In this document: in pieces, positions 44,461 to 55,610 of the stretch
Numbering within the stretch: position 1 is the first letter of the stretch
Layout of the letters: each line of letters starts with the position of its first letter
Assembly: GCA_028751875.1 (NCBI GenBank)
Contig: CM054157.1
Location: 51,208,508-51,272,507, forward strand
Direction of reading: 5' to 3'
DNA length: 64,000 bases
Source: Rapana venosa
Lineage: Eukaryota; Mollusca; Gastropoda; Neogastropoda; Muricidae
Made by a program: the position numbers and the translations under genes
The notes under the pieces: generated by a model
The model's input: only the letters and a program-made list of their open reading frames with translations
Told to the model about the DNA's origin: nothing
The model's database searches: none

Positions 44461-46339
44461 TCCAAGAATAGTTCTAGTAATGTGGAGATGAATTCCATCA
44501 TGTCTGCACCAGGAGTGTATTGTGCTCACCTGGTAATGCTCCAGGGTGTAATGTGCTCACCTGGTATTTAGCCAGGGGTGTATTGTGCTCACCTGGTATT
44601 GAGCCAGGAGTGTATTGTGCTCACCTGGTATTGAGGCAGGAGTGTATTGTGCTCACCTGGTATTGAGCCAGGAGTGTATTGTGCTCACCTGGTATTGCTC
44701 CAGGAGTGTATTGTGCTCACCTGGTATTGCTCCAAGGGTGTATTGTGCTTACCTGGTATTGCTCCAGGGATGTATTGTGCTCACCTGGTATTGCCCCAGG
44801 AGTGTATTGTGCTCACCTGGTATTGGGCCAGGGGCGTATTGTGCTCACCTGGTATTGAGCAAGGGGTGTATTGTGCTCACCTGGTATTGAGCCAGGAGTG
44901 TGTTATGCACACCTGGTATTGAGCCAGGAGTGTATTGTGCTCACCTGGTATTGAGCCAGGAGTGTATTGTGCTCACTTGGTAATGAACCAGGAGTGTATT
45001 GTGCTCACACGGTATTGCTCCAGGGGCGTATTGTGCTCACCTGGTATTGCCCCAGGGATGCATTGTGCTCACCTGGTATTGCTCCAGGGGTGTATTATGC
45101 TCACATGGTATTGCTCCAGGGGTGTATTATGCTCACATGGTATTGCTCCAGGGGTGTATTGTACCAACCCGGTAGTGCTCCAGGAGTGTATTTTGCTCAC
45201 TGGTGTTGGGCCAGGTGTGTATTGTGCTCACCTGGTATTTGGCCAGGAGTGTATTGTGCCCACCTAGTATTGCTCCAGGACTGTATTTTGCTCACCTGGT
45301 ATTGAGCGAGGAGTGTATTATGCTCACCTGGTATTTGGGCAGGAAAGTATTGTGCTCACCTGGTATTGCTACAGGAGTCTATTGTGCTCACCCTGTATTG
45401 CTACACGAGTGTATTGTCCTAACCTGGTATTGCTACAGGAGTGTATCGTGCTCACCTGGTATTGCCCCAGGGGTGTATTGTCCTCACCTGGTATTGCTAT
45501 AGGAGTGTATTGTGCTCACTCGGTATTGCTCCGGGAGAGCATTGTGCTCAACTGGTATTGAGACAGGAGTGTGTTGTGCTCACCTGGTTTTGGGCCAGGA
45601 GTGTATTGTGCTCACCTGGTTTTTGGCCAGGAGTGTATTGTGCTCACGTAGTATTTAGGCAAAAGTGCATTGTGCTCACCTGGTGTTTGGGCAGGAGTGT
45701 ATTGTGCTCACCTGGTGTTTGGCCAGGAGTGTATTGTGCTCACCTGGTATTGCTCCCTGTGTGTATTGTGCTCACCTGGTATTGCCCCAGGGGTATATTG
45801 TGCTCACCTGGTATTGCCCAAGGGATGTATTGTGCTCAACTGGTTATGCTCCTGGGGTGTATTGTGCTCACCTGGTATCGAGCCAGGAGTGTATTGTGCT
45901 CACCTGGTATTGGGCCAGGGGTGTATTGTGCTCACCTGGTATTGAGCAAGGAGTGTATTGTGTTCACCCGGTATTGCTCCGGGGTATATTGTGCTCACTA
46001 GGTATTGCTCCAAGGGTGTATTGTGCTCACTTGGTATTTGGGCAGGAGTGTATTGTGCTCACCTGGTATTGAGCCAGGGGTGTATTGTGCTCACCTAGTA
46101 TTGCTCCAGGGGTGTATTGTGCTCACCTGGTATTTGGGCAGGGGTGTATTGTGCTCACCTGCTATTGCCCCGGGGTGTTTTGTGCTCACCTAGTATTGAG
46201 CCAGGGGTGTATTGTGCTCACCTGCTATTGCCCCGGGGGTGTTTTGTGCTCACCTGGTATTGAGCCAGGGGTGTATTGTACTCACCTGGTATTTGGGCAG
46301 GGGTGTATTGTGCTCACCCGGTATTGTCCCAGTAGTGTA

Positions 46340-48500
46340 TTGTGCTCACCACGTATTGCTCCGGGGGGTGTATAGTACTAACCTGGTGTTGTCCCAGGGG
46401 TGTATTGTGCTCACTTGGTATTGTTCCAGGAGTGTATTGTGCTCACTTGGTATTGCTCCAGGAGTGTATTGTGCTCCATGGTATTGTCCGTTTGTGTTTG
46501 CTCACCTTTTTTATTGGGTCCAGGGAGTGTATTATGTTAAGCGGTATTTCTGCAGGAGTGTATTGTGCTCACCTGTATGGCTCCGGAGTGTATTGTACTA
46601 CCTGGTTTTGGTCCAGGGTGTATTGTGCTCAATGGGATTGCTCCAGAGTGTTTGTGCTCACTGGTATTGTCTAGGGTGTATTGTGCTCCTGTTTTTTGGC
46701 GAAAGTGTATTGTGCTACCTGGTATTTGCAGAGTGTGATGTCCACCTTGGTTTGCACGGTGTGTATTGTGCTTACCTGATATTGCCCCGGGGTGTTTGTT
46801 TCCTGACCTGGTTTTTGTCGGAGTGTATTGTGCTCACCCGGTATTGCTCCAGGTGTATTGTGCTACCAGTATGTTTTTTCCGGGGGTGTTTGTGTCACTG
46901 GTATTGCTCGGGGTGTATTGTGCTCAACAGGGATTGCTACAGGGGTGAACGTGCTCACCTGGTATTTGGGCAGGAATATTGTTCGTGGTATTGACCCGGG
47001 TGTATTGTGCTCCCTGGTATTGTCCAGGGGGTATTTTTGCCACTGGTATTGCTCCAGGGTGTACCGTGCTCCCTGGGATTGTCGGGAGTGTATTGTGCTC
47101 ACCTGGTATTGCTTTTGGGAGTGTATTGTGCTCACTTTTATTGCTTCTGGAGTGTATTATGTCACCTGGTATAGAGCCAGGGGTTTTTTATTGTGTCACC
47201 TGGTATGGGACAGGGTGTATTGTGTGACTGGTATTGCCCAGGATTTTATTGTGCTCACCTGGTATTTAGGAAGGAGTGTATTGTGCTCACCTGGTATTGA
47301 GCCAGGAGTGTATTGTGCTGATGTGGTTTTGGGACAGGAGTGTATTGTGCTCGCCTGGTATTGCCCCAGGAGTATATTGTGCTCACCCGGTATTGGCCCA
47401 AGAGTATAGTGTGCTCACCCGGTATTGCTCAGGGAGTGTATTGTGCTCACCAGGTATTGCTCCGGGGGGTGTATAGTACTAACCTGGTGTTGCCCCAGGG
47501 GTGTATTGTGCTCACTTGGTATTGTTCCAGGAGTGTATTGTGCTCACTTGGTATTGCTCCAGGAGTGTATTGTGCTCACCTGGTATTGCTCCGTTAGTGT
47601 CTAGTGCTCACCTTGTATTGCTCCAGGAGTGTATTATGCTTAAGCGGTATTGCTGCAGGAGTGTATTGTGCTCACCTGTATTGAGCCAGGAGTGTATTGT
47701 GCTCACCTGGTATGGCTCCAGGAGTGTATTGTGCTCACCTGGTATTGCTCCAGGAGTGTATTGTGCTCACCTGGTATTGCTCTAGGGGTGTATTGTGCTC
47801 ACCTGGTATTTGGCCGAAAGTGTATTGTGATCACCTGGTATTTGGCCAAGAGTGTGATGTGCCCACCTGGTATTGCCACGGGTGTGTATTGTGCTCACCT
47901 GATATTGCCCCGGGATGTATTGTGCTCATCTGATATTGAGCCAGGAGTGTATTGTGCTCACCCGGTATTGCTCCATGAGTGTATTGTGCTCACCCAGTAT
48001 TGTTCCGGGAGTGTATTGTGCTAACTTGGTATTGCTCCAGGGGTGTATTGTGCTCACCTGGTATTGAGCCAGGGGGGTATTGTGCCCACCTGGTATTGCT
48101 CCAGGGGTGTACCGTGCTCACCTGGTATTGTTCCGGGAGTGTATTGTGCTCACCTGGTATTGCTCTGGGAGTGTATTGTGCTCACCTGGTATTGCTCTGG
48201 GAGTTTATTATGCTCACCTGGTATAGAGCCAGGGGTGTATTGTGCTCACCTGGTATCGCCACAGGAGTGTATTGTGCTCACCTGGTATTGACCCAGGTGT
48301 GTATTGTGCTCACCTGGTATTTAGGAAGGAGTGTATTGTGCTCACCTGGTATTGAGCCAGGAGTGTATTGTGCTGATGTGGTATTGGGCCAGGAGTGTAT
48401 TGTGCTCGTCTGGTATTGCCCCAGGAGTATATTGTGCTCACCCGGTATTGGCCCAAGAGTATAGTGTGCTCACCCGGTATTGCTCAGGGCGTGTATTGTG
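46340..48500 (+). repeat. Tandem duplication of about 1.06-1.12 kb in the 32-bp array, first copy noisy
   Basis: The variant series CCGGGGGGTGTATAGTAC, TAACCTGGTGTTG... occurs near 46360 and again near 47462. The series GGTATTTAGGAAGGAG, ...GTGCTGATGTGG occurs at 47261 and 48316. The first copy (46470-47250) has many single-base losses relative to the second. Confidence 0.8.
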
Positions 48501-49439
48501 CTCACCTGGTATTACTCCAGGAGTGTATTGTGCTCACCTGGTATTGAGACGGGGTAGTATTGTGCTCGCCTGGTTCGGCTCGAGGGGTGTATTGTGCTCA
48601 CCTTGTATGGCTCCAGGGGTGTATTGCGCTCACCTGGTATTGAGCCAGGGGTGTATTGTGGTATTGCCCCAGGAGTGTAATGTGCTCACCTGGTCTTGCT
48701 CCAGGATGGTATTGTGCTCACCCAGTATTGATCCAAGAGTGTAGTGTGCTCACCCGGTATTGATCCAAGAGTGTTGTGTGTTCACCCGGTATTGCTCTGG
48801 GAGCGTATTGTGCTCACCTGGTATTGTTCCAGGAGTGTATTGTGCACACCCGGTATTGCTCCAGGAGTGTAAAGTACTCACCTGGTATTTAGCCAGGGGT
48901 GTATTGTGCTCACCTGGTATTAAGCCAGGGGTTTATTATGCTCACCCGGTATTGCTCCGAGAGTGTATTATGCTCACCTGGTATTGAGGCAGGGGTGTAT
49001 TGTGCTCATCTGATATTGAGCCAGGAGTGTATTGTGCTCACCTGGTATTGAGTCAGGGGTGTATTGTGCCCACCTGGTATTGCTCCATGAGTGTATTGTG
49101 CTCACCTTGTATTTTGCCGAAAGTGTATTGTGCCCACCTGGTATTTGGCCAGGAGTGTTTTGTGCTCACCCGGTATTGCCCCGGGGGTGTAATGTGCTCA
49201 CCCCGTATTGCTCCGGGAGTGTATTGTGCTCACCTGGTATTTAGGCAGGAGTGTATTGTGCTCACCTGGTATTGCTCCCAGAGTGTATTGTACTCACCCT
49301 GTATTGCTCCTGGAGGGTAGTATGCTCACCCGTTATTGCTCCGGGTGTGTATTGTGCTCACCTGGTATTGCTACAGGGGTGTATTGTGCTCACCTGGTAT
49401 TGCTCCAGGGGTGTGCCATGCTCACCTGGTATTTGGGCA

Positions 49440-50510
49440 GGGGTGTGTTGTTCTCACCTGGTATTGCCCCAGGGGTGTAATGTGCCCACCTGGTATTGCT
49501 CCAGGAGTGTATTGTGGTCACCTGGTATTGCTCCGGAAGTGTATTGTGCTCACCCGGTATTGCTCCGGAAGTGTATTGTGCTCACCCGATATTGCTCCGG
49601 GTGTGTATTGTGCTCACCCGGTATTGCTACGTGGGGTGTATTGTGATCACCTGGTATTGAGCCAGGAGTGTATTGTGCTCACCTGGTATTTGGGCTGGAG
49701 AGTATTTTGCTCACTTGGTATTGCCCCAGGGGTGTATTGTGCTCACCTGGTATTGCTTCAGGGGTGTACCGTGCTCACGTGGTATTGCTCCAGGGGTGTA
49801 TTTTGCTCACCTGGTATTGATCCAGGAGTGTATTGTGCTCACCTGGTATTTGGGCAGGGGAGTATTTTGCTCACCTGGTATTACCCCCAGGGGTGTATTG
49901 TGCTCACCTGTTATTGCTACAGGAGTGTATTGTGCTCACTAGGTATTGCTCCAGGGATGTATTGTGCTCACCTGGTTTTTCTACAGGGGTGTGTTGTTCT
50001 TACCTGGTATTGCCCCAGGGGTGTAATGTGCCCACCTGGTATTGCTCCAGGAGTGTATTGTGGTCACCTGGTATTGCTCCGGAAGTGTATTGTGCTCACC
50101 CGGGATTGCTCCGGAAGTGTATTGTGCTTGCTTGGTATTGCCTCAGGGTATATTATGCTCACCAGGTATTGCACCAGGAGTGTATTTTGTTTACCTGGTA
50201 TTTGGCCACGAGTGTAGTGTGCTCACCTGGTATTTGGCCAGGAGTGTAGTGTGCTCACCTGGTATTGCCCCAGTTGTGTATTGTGCTCACCTGGTATTGC
50301 TCCAGGGGTGTACCGTGCTCACCTGGTATTGCTCCAGGAGTGTATTTTGCTCACCTGGTATTGAGCCAGGAGTGTATTGTGCTCACCTGGTATTTGGGCA
50401 GGAGAGTATTTTGCTCACCTGGTATTGCCCCAGCGGTGTATTGTCCTCACCTGGTATTGCTATAGGAGTGTATTGTGCTCACTAGGTATTGCTCCGGGAG
50501 TGCATTGTGC
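49440..50510 (+). repeat. Higher-order repeat of 544 bp (17 units) in the 32-bp array
   Basis: Unit variants recur with a fixed offset of 544 bases. For example GGGGTGTACC is at 49761 and 50305, and the block TTGTTCT-CACCTGG with CCGGAAGTG units starts at about 49449 and 49993. 544 equals 17 x 32. Confidence 0.8.
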
Positions 50511-53500
50511 TCAACTGGAATTGAGCTAGGAATGTATTGTGCTCACCTGGTTTTGGGCCAGGAGTGCATTGTGCTCACCTGGTGTTTTGCCAGGAGTGTA
50601 TTGTGCTCACCTGGTGTTTGGCCAGGAGTGTATTGTGCTCACCCGGTATTGCTCCCTGTGTGTATTGTGCTCACATGGTATTGCCCCAGGGGTGTATTGT
50701 GCTCACATGGTATTGCCCCAGGGGTGTATTGTGCTCACATGGTATTTGGCCAGGAGTGTATTGTGCTCACCTGGTATTTGGCCAGGAGTGTATTGTGCTC
50801 ACCTGGTATTGCTCGAGGAACGTATTGTGCTCACCTGGTATTGCCCTTAGAATGTACTGTGCTGGCCTGGTATTGCTTCAGCGGTGTATTGTGCTCACCC
50901 GGTTTTCAGCCAGGAGTGTATTGTGCTCACCGGGTATTGCTCCTGGAGTGTATTGTGGTCACCTGGTATTGATCCAGGGGTGTATTGTGCTCACCTGGTA
51001 TTTGGCCAAAAAATTATTGTGCTCACCTGGTTTTTGGCCAAAAGTGTACTGTGATCACCTGGTATTTGGCTAGGAGTGTATTGTGCTCACCTGGTATTGC
51101 TCCATGAATGTATTGTGCTCACCCGGTATTGCTCCAGGGGTGCAGTGTGCTCACCTGGTATTGCTACGGGGGTGTATTGTGCTCACCTGGTATTTTGCTC
51201 CGGGGGTGTATTGTGCTCACCTGGTATTGCCCCAGGAGTGTATTGTGCTCACCTGGTATGGCCCCAGGAGTGTATTGTGCTTACCCCGTATTGCTCCGGG
51301 AGTGTATTGTGCTCTCTGGTATTTGGGCATGAGTATATTGTGCTCACCTTGTACTGAGCCAGGGGTGTTATGTGCTCACCTGGTATTGCTCCAGGGGTGT
51401 ATTGTACTCACTTGGTATTTGTCCAAAAGTGTATGTGCTCACCTGGTATTTGGCTAGGGGTGTATTTTGCTCGCCTGGTATTGCTCCATGAGTGTATTGT
51501 GCTCACCCTGTATTGTTTCGAAGGTGTATTGTGCTCGCCTGGTATTTGGCCAGGAGTGTAATGCGCTCATCTGGTATTGAGCCAAGAGGGTATAGTGCTC
51601 ACCTGGTGTTGCTCCTTGAGTGTATTGTGCTCACCTGGTATTGCCCCAGGGGTGTATTGTGCTCACCTGGTATTTGGCCAAGAGTGTATTGTACTCACCT
51701 GGTATTTGGCCAGGACTGTATTGTGCTCGCCTGGTATTTGACCAGGAGTGTATTGTGCTTCCCCGGGTTTTGCCCCCAGGAGTGTTATGTGCTCACCTAG
51801 TATTGTCCCAAGAGTGTATTGTGCTCACCTGGTATTGCTCCAGGAGTGTATTGCGCTCCCCCGGTATTGCCCCAGGGGTGTATTGCGCTCACCTGGTATT
51901 GTCCCAAGAGTGCATTGTGCTCACCCGGCATTTCCCCAGGGGTGTATTGTGCTCACATGGTATTGAGCCTGGGGTGTATTGCTATCACCTGGTATGGCGC
52001 CAGGAGTGTATTGTGCTCGCCTGGTATTTGTCCAAAAGTGTATTGTGCTGACCTGGTATTTAGCCAGGAGTGTATTGTGCTCATGTGGTATTGCTACATG
52101 AGTGTATTGTGCTCACCCTGTATTGGTTTGGGAGTGTATTGTCCTCACCTGGTATTTGGCCAGTAGTGTATTGCGCTCATCTGGTATTGAGCCAGGAGTG
52201 TATTTTTTCACCTGGTATTGCTCCATGAGTGTATTGAGCTCACCTGGTATTGCCCTAGGACTGTATTGTGCTCACCTGGTATTGCTCCAGGGGTGTATTG
52301 TGCTCACCTGGTATTGCTCCAGGGGTGTATTGTGCTCACCTGGTATTTGGCAAGGAGTGTATTGTGCTCACCTGGTATTTGGCCAGGAGTGTATTGTGCT
52401 CGCCTGGTATTGCCCCAGGTGTGTAGTGTGGTTACCCGGTATTGTCACAGGGGTGTACTGTGCTCACCTGGTATTGAGTCAGGAGTGTATTGTGCTCATC
52501 TGGTATTGCTGCAGGAGTGTATTGTGCTCAACTGGTATTTGGGCCAGGAGTGTATTGTGCTCACCTGGTATGGCTCCAGGAGTGTATTGTGCTCACCTGG
52601 TATTGAGCCTGGAGTGTATTGTGCACACTGGTATTGCTCCAGGGGTGTTTTGTGTTCACCTGGTATTTGGGCAGGGGTGTATTGTGCTCACCTGGTATTG
52701 CCCAAGGAGTGTATTGCGCTCACCAGGTATTGCCCCAGGAGTATAGTGTGCTCACCCGGTATTGCTCAAGGAGTGTTTTGTGCTCACCTGGTATTGCCCC
52801 AGGAGTGTATTGTGCTCACCTCGTATTGCTCCAGGGGTGTATTAAGCCAACATGATAGTGCTCCAGGAGGGTATTTTGCTCACTGGTGTTGGGCCGAGGG
52901 TGTAATTTGCTCACCTGGTACTCGGACAGGAGTGTATTGTGCTCACCTGGTATTGCTCCAAGGGTGTATTGTGCTCACCTGGTATTGCCCCTGGGATGTA
53001 TTGTGCACACCTGGTATTGCCCCAGGAGTGTATTGTGCTCACCTGGTATTGCTCCAAGGGTGTATTGTGCTCACCTGGTATTGCCCCTGGGATGTATTGT
53101 GCACACCTGGTATTGCCCCAGGAGTGTATTGTGCTCACCTGGTATTGCCCCAGGGGTGTACCGTGCTCACCTGGTATTGCTCCACGACTGTATTTTGCTA
53201 ACCTTGTATTGAGCCAGGAGTGTATTTGCTCACCAGGCATTGCCTCTGGGGTGTATTGTGCTCACCCGGTATTGCTGCAGGGGAGTACTTTGCTCACATG
53301 GTATTAAGTCAGGAGTGTATTGTGCTCCTCTGTTATTGCTCCAGGAGTGTATTTTGCCTACCTGGTATTGCTCCAGGAGTGTATTGTGCTCAACCGGTAT
53401 TGTTCCAGGAGTGTATTGTGCTCACCCGGTATTGCTCCAGGAGTGTATTGTGCTCACCCGGTATTGTTCCGGGAGTGTATTGTGCTGACCCTGTATTGCT

Positions 53501-55610
53501 CCTGGGGTGTATTGTGCTCACCCGGTATTGCTCAGGGGGTGTATTGAGCTCACCTGGTATTGCTCCGGGAGTGCATCCAGCTCACCTGGTATTGCTCCAG
53601 GGGTGTATTGTGCTCAACCGGTACTGCTACAGGGGTGAATCGTGCTCACCTGGTATTTGGGCAGGGAAGTACTTTGCTAAGCTGGTATTGCCCCAGGAGT
53701 GTATTTTTCTCACCTAGTATTGCCCCAGGGGGGTATTGTGCCCACCTGGTATTGCTCCAGGAGTGTATTGTGCTCACCCGGTATTGCTCCAAGAGTGTAT
53801 TGTGGTCACCTGGAATTGTCGCAAGAGTGTATTGTGCTCACCCGGTATTGCTCCAGGGGTGTATTGTGCTCACCTGGTATTGCCCCAAGAGAGTATTGTG
53901 CTAACCCGGTATTGTTCCGGGAGTGTATTGTACTCACCTGGTTGTGAGCTAGGAGTCTTTTGTGCTCACCTGGTATTGAGCCAGGATTGTATTATGCTCC
54001 CCTGGTACAGAGCCAGGGGTGTATTGTGCTCACCTGGTATTGCCCCAGGAGTGTATTGTGCTCACCTGGTATTTGGGCAGGAGTGTATTGTGCTCATCCG
54101 GTATTGCTCCTGGAGAGTATTGTGCTCACCCGGTATTGTTCCGGCGGTGTATTGTGCTCACCCGGTATTGCTCCGGGAGTGTATTATGTTCACCCGGAAT
54201 TGCTCTGGGGGTGTATTGTGCTCACCTGGTATTGCTACAGGGATGTATTGTGCTCACCTGGTATTACTCCAGGGATGTATTGTGCTCACCTGGTTTTTCT
54301 ACAAGGGTGTGCCGTGCTCACCTGGTATTTGGACAGGGGTGTAATTTTTCAGCTGGTATTGCCCCAGGGGTGTATTAAGATCATCTGGTATTGCCTAAGG
54401 GGTGTAATGTGCCCACCCGGTAATCCTCCGGGAGTGTATTGTGGTCACCTTGTATTGAGCCAGGGGTGTATTGTGCTCACCTGGTATTGCATGAGGAGTG
54501 TATTGTGCTCACGCGGTATGGAGCCAGGGGTGTTTCGTGTTCACCTGGTATTGCCCCAGGAGTGTATTGCGCTCAACAGGTATTGCCCCAAGAGTATAGT
54601 GTGCTCACCCGGTATTGCTCATGGAGTGTATTGTGCTCACCTGGTATTGCCCCAGGAGTGTATTTTGCTCACCTGGTATTACTCCAGGAGTGTATTGTGC
54701 TCACCTGGCATTGAGACGGGGGTGTATTGTGCTCTCCTGGTATGGCTCGAGGTGTGTATTGTGCTTACCTGGTAGTGATCCAAGAGTGTAGTGTGCTCAC
54801 CCGGTATTGCTCTGGGAGCGTATTGTGCTCACCTGGTATTGCTCAAGGGGTGTAGTGTGTTCGCCCGGTATTGCTCCAGGAGTGTATTGTGCCCACCTGG
54901 TATTTAGTTAGGGGTGTATTGTGCTTGCCTGGTATTAAGCCAGGGGTGTGTTGTGCTCACCTGGTATTGCTCCAGGGATGTTTTGTGCTCACCTGGTATT
55001 GCTCCGGGGGTGTATTGTGCTCACATGGTATTGCTCCTGTGGTGTATTGTACCAACCCGGTAGTGCTCCAGGAGTGTATTTTGCTCACTGGTGTTGGACC
55101 AGGGGTGTAATTTGCTCACCTGGTACTGTGCCCTGAGTGTATTGTGCTCACCTGGTATTGCTTCAAGGGTGTATTGTGCTCACCTGGTATTGCCCCAGGA
55201 GTGTATTGTGCTCACCTGGTATTTGGTCAGGAGTGTATTGTGCTCACCTGGTATTGCTCCAGGAGTGTATTGTGCTCACCAGGTATTGCCTTTCGGGTGT
55301 ATTGTGCTCACCTGGTATTGCCCCAGGGGAGTATTGTGCTAACCTGGTACTGGGCCACGAGTGCATCGTGCTCCTCTGTTATTGCTCCAGGAGTGTATTG
55401 TGCTCACCCGGTATTGCTCCTGGAGTGTATTGTGCTGCCCGGTATTGCTCAGGGGGTGTATTGTGCTCACCTGGTATTGTCCCAAGAGAGTATTGTGATA
55501 GCCCGGTATTGTTCCGGGAGTGTATTGTGATCACCTGGTTGTAAGCCAGGGGTGTATTGTGCTCACCTGGTATTGCCCCAGGAGTGTAATGTACTCACCT
55601 AATATTGAGC

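Larger units (their letters stand above)
44509..55610 (+). repeat. 32-bp minisatellite array (about 345 units)
   Basis: The unit is GTGTATTGTGCTCACCTGG followed by TATTGCTCCAGGG (32 bp), repeated head-to-tail for 11.1 kb. Common variants are GAGCCAGG, GCCCCAGG, TTGGCCAGG and TTGGGCAGG at the 3' half. Three units make a 96-bp frame cycle, so all plus frames read the same 32-residue peptide (YCAHLVL, ECIVLTWYC, VLCSPGI). The dozens of long open frames are therefore not genes. Each unit carries CACCTG and, on the minus strand, CCAG|GTGAGC. Higher-order periods of 96 bp (52957-53148), 544 bp (49.44-50.5 kb) and about 1.06-1.12 kb (46.35-48.5 kb) are visible. Confidence 0.97.

Noticed and set aside
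46212..46994. 260-codon and many similar open frames at 44.6-55.5 kb
   Set aside because: These are the 32-residue cycle of the 32-bp minisatellite. All frames overlap and read the same peptide. The Cys/Val/Leu-rich sequence is a repeat product.
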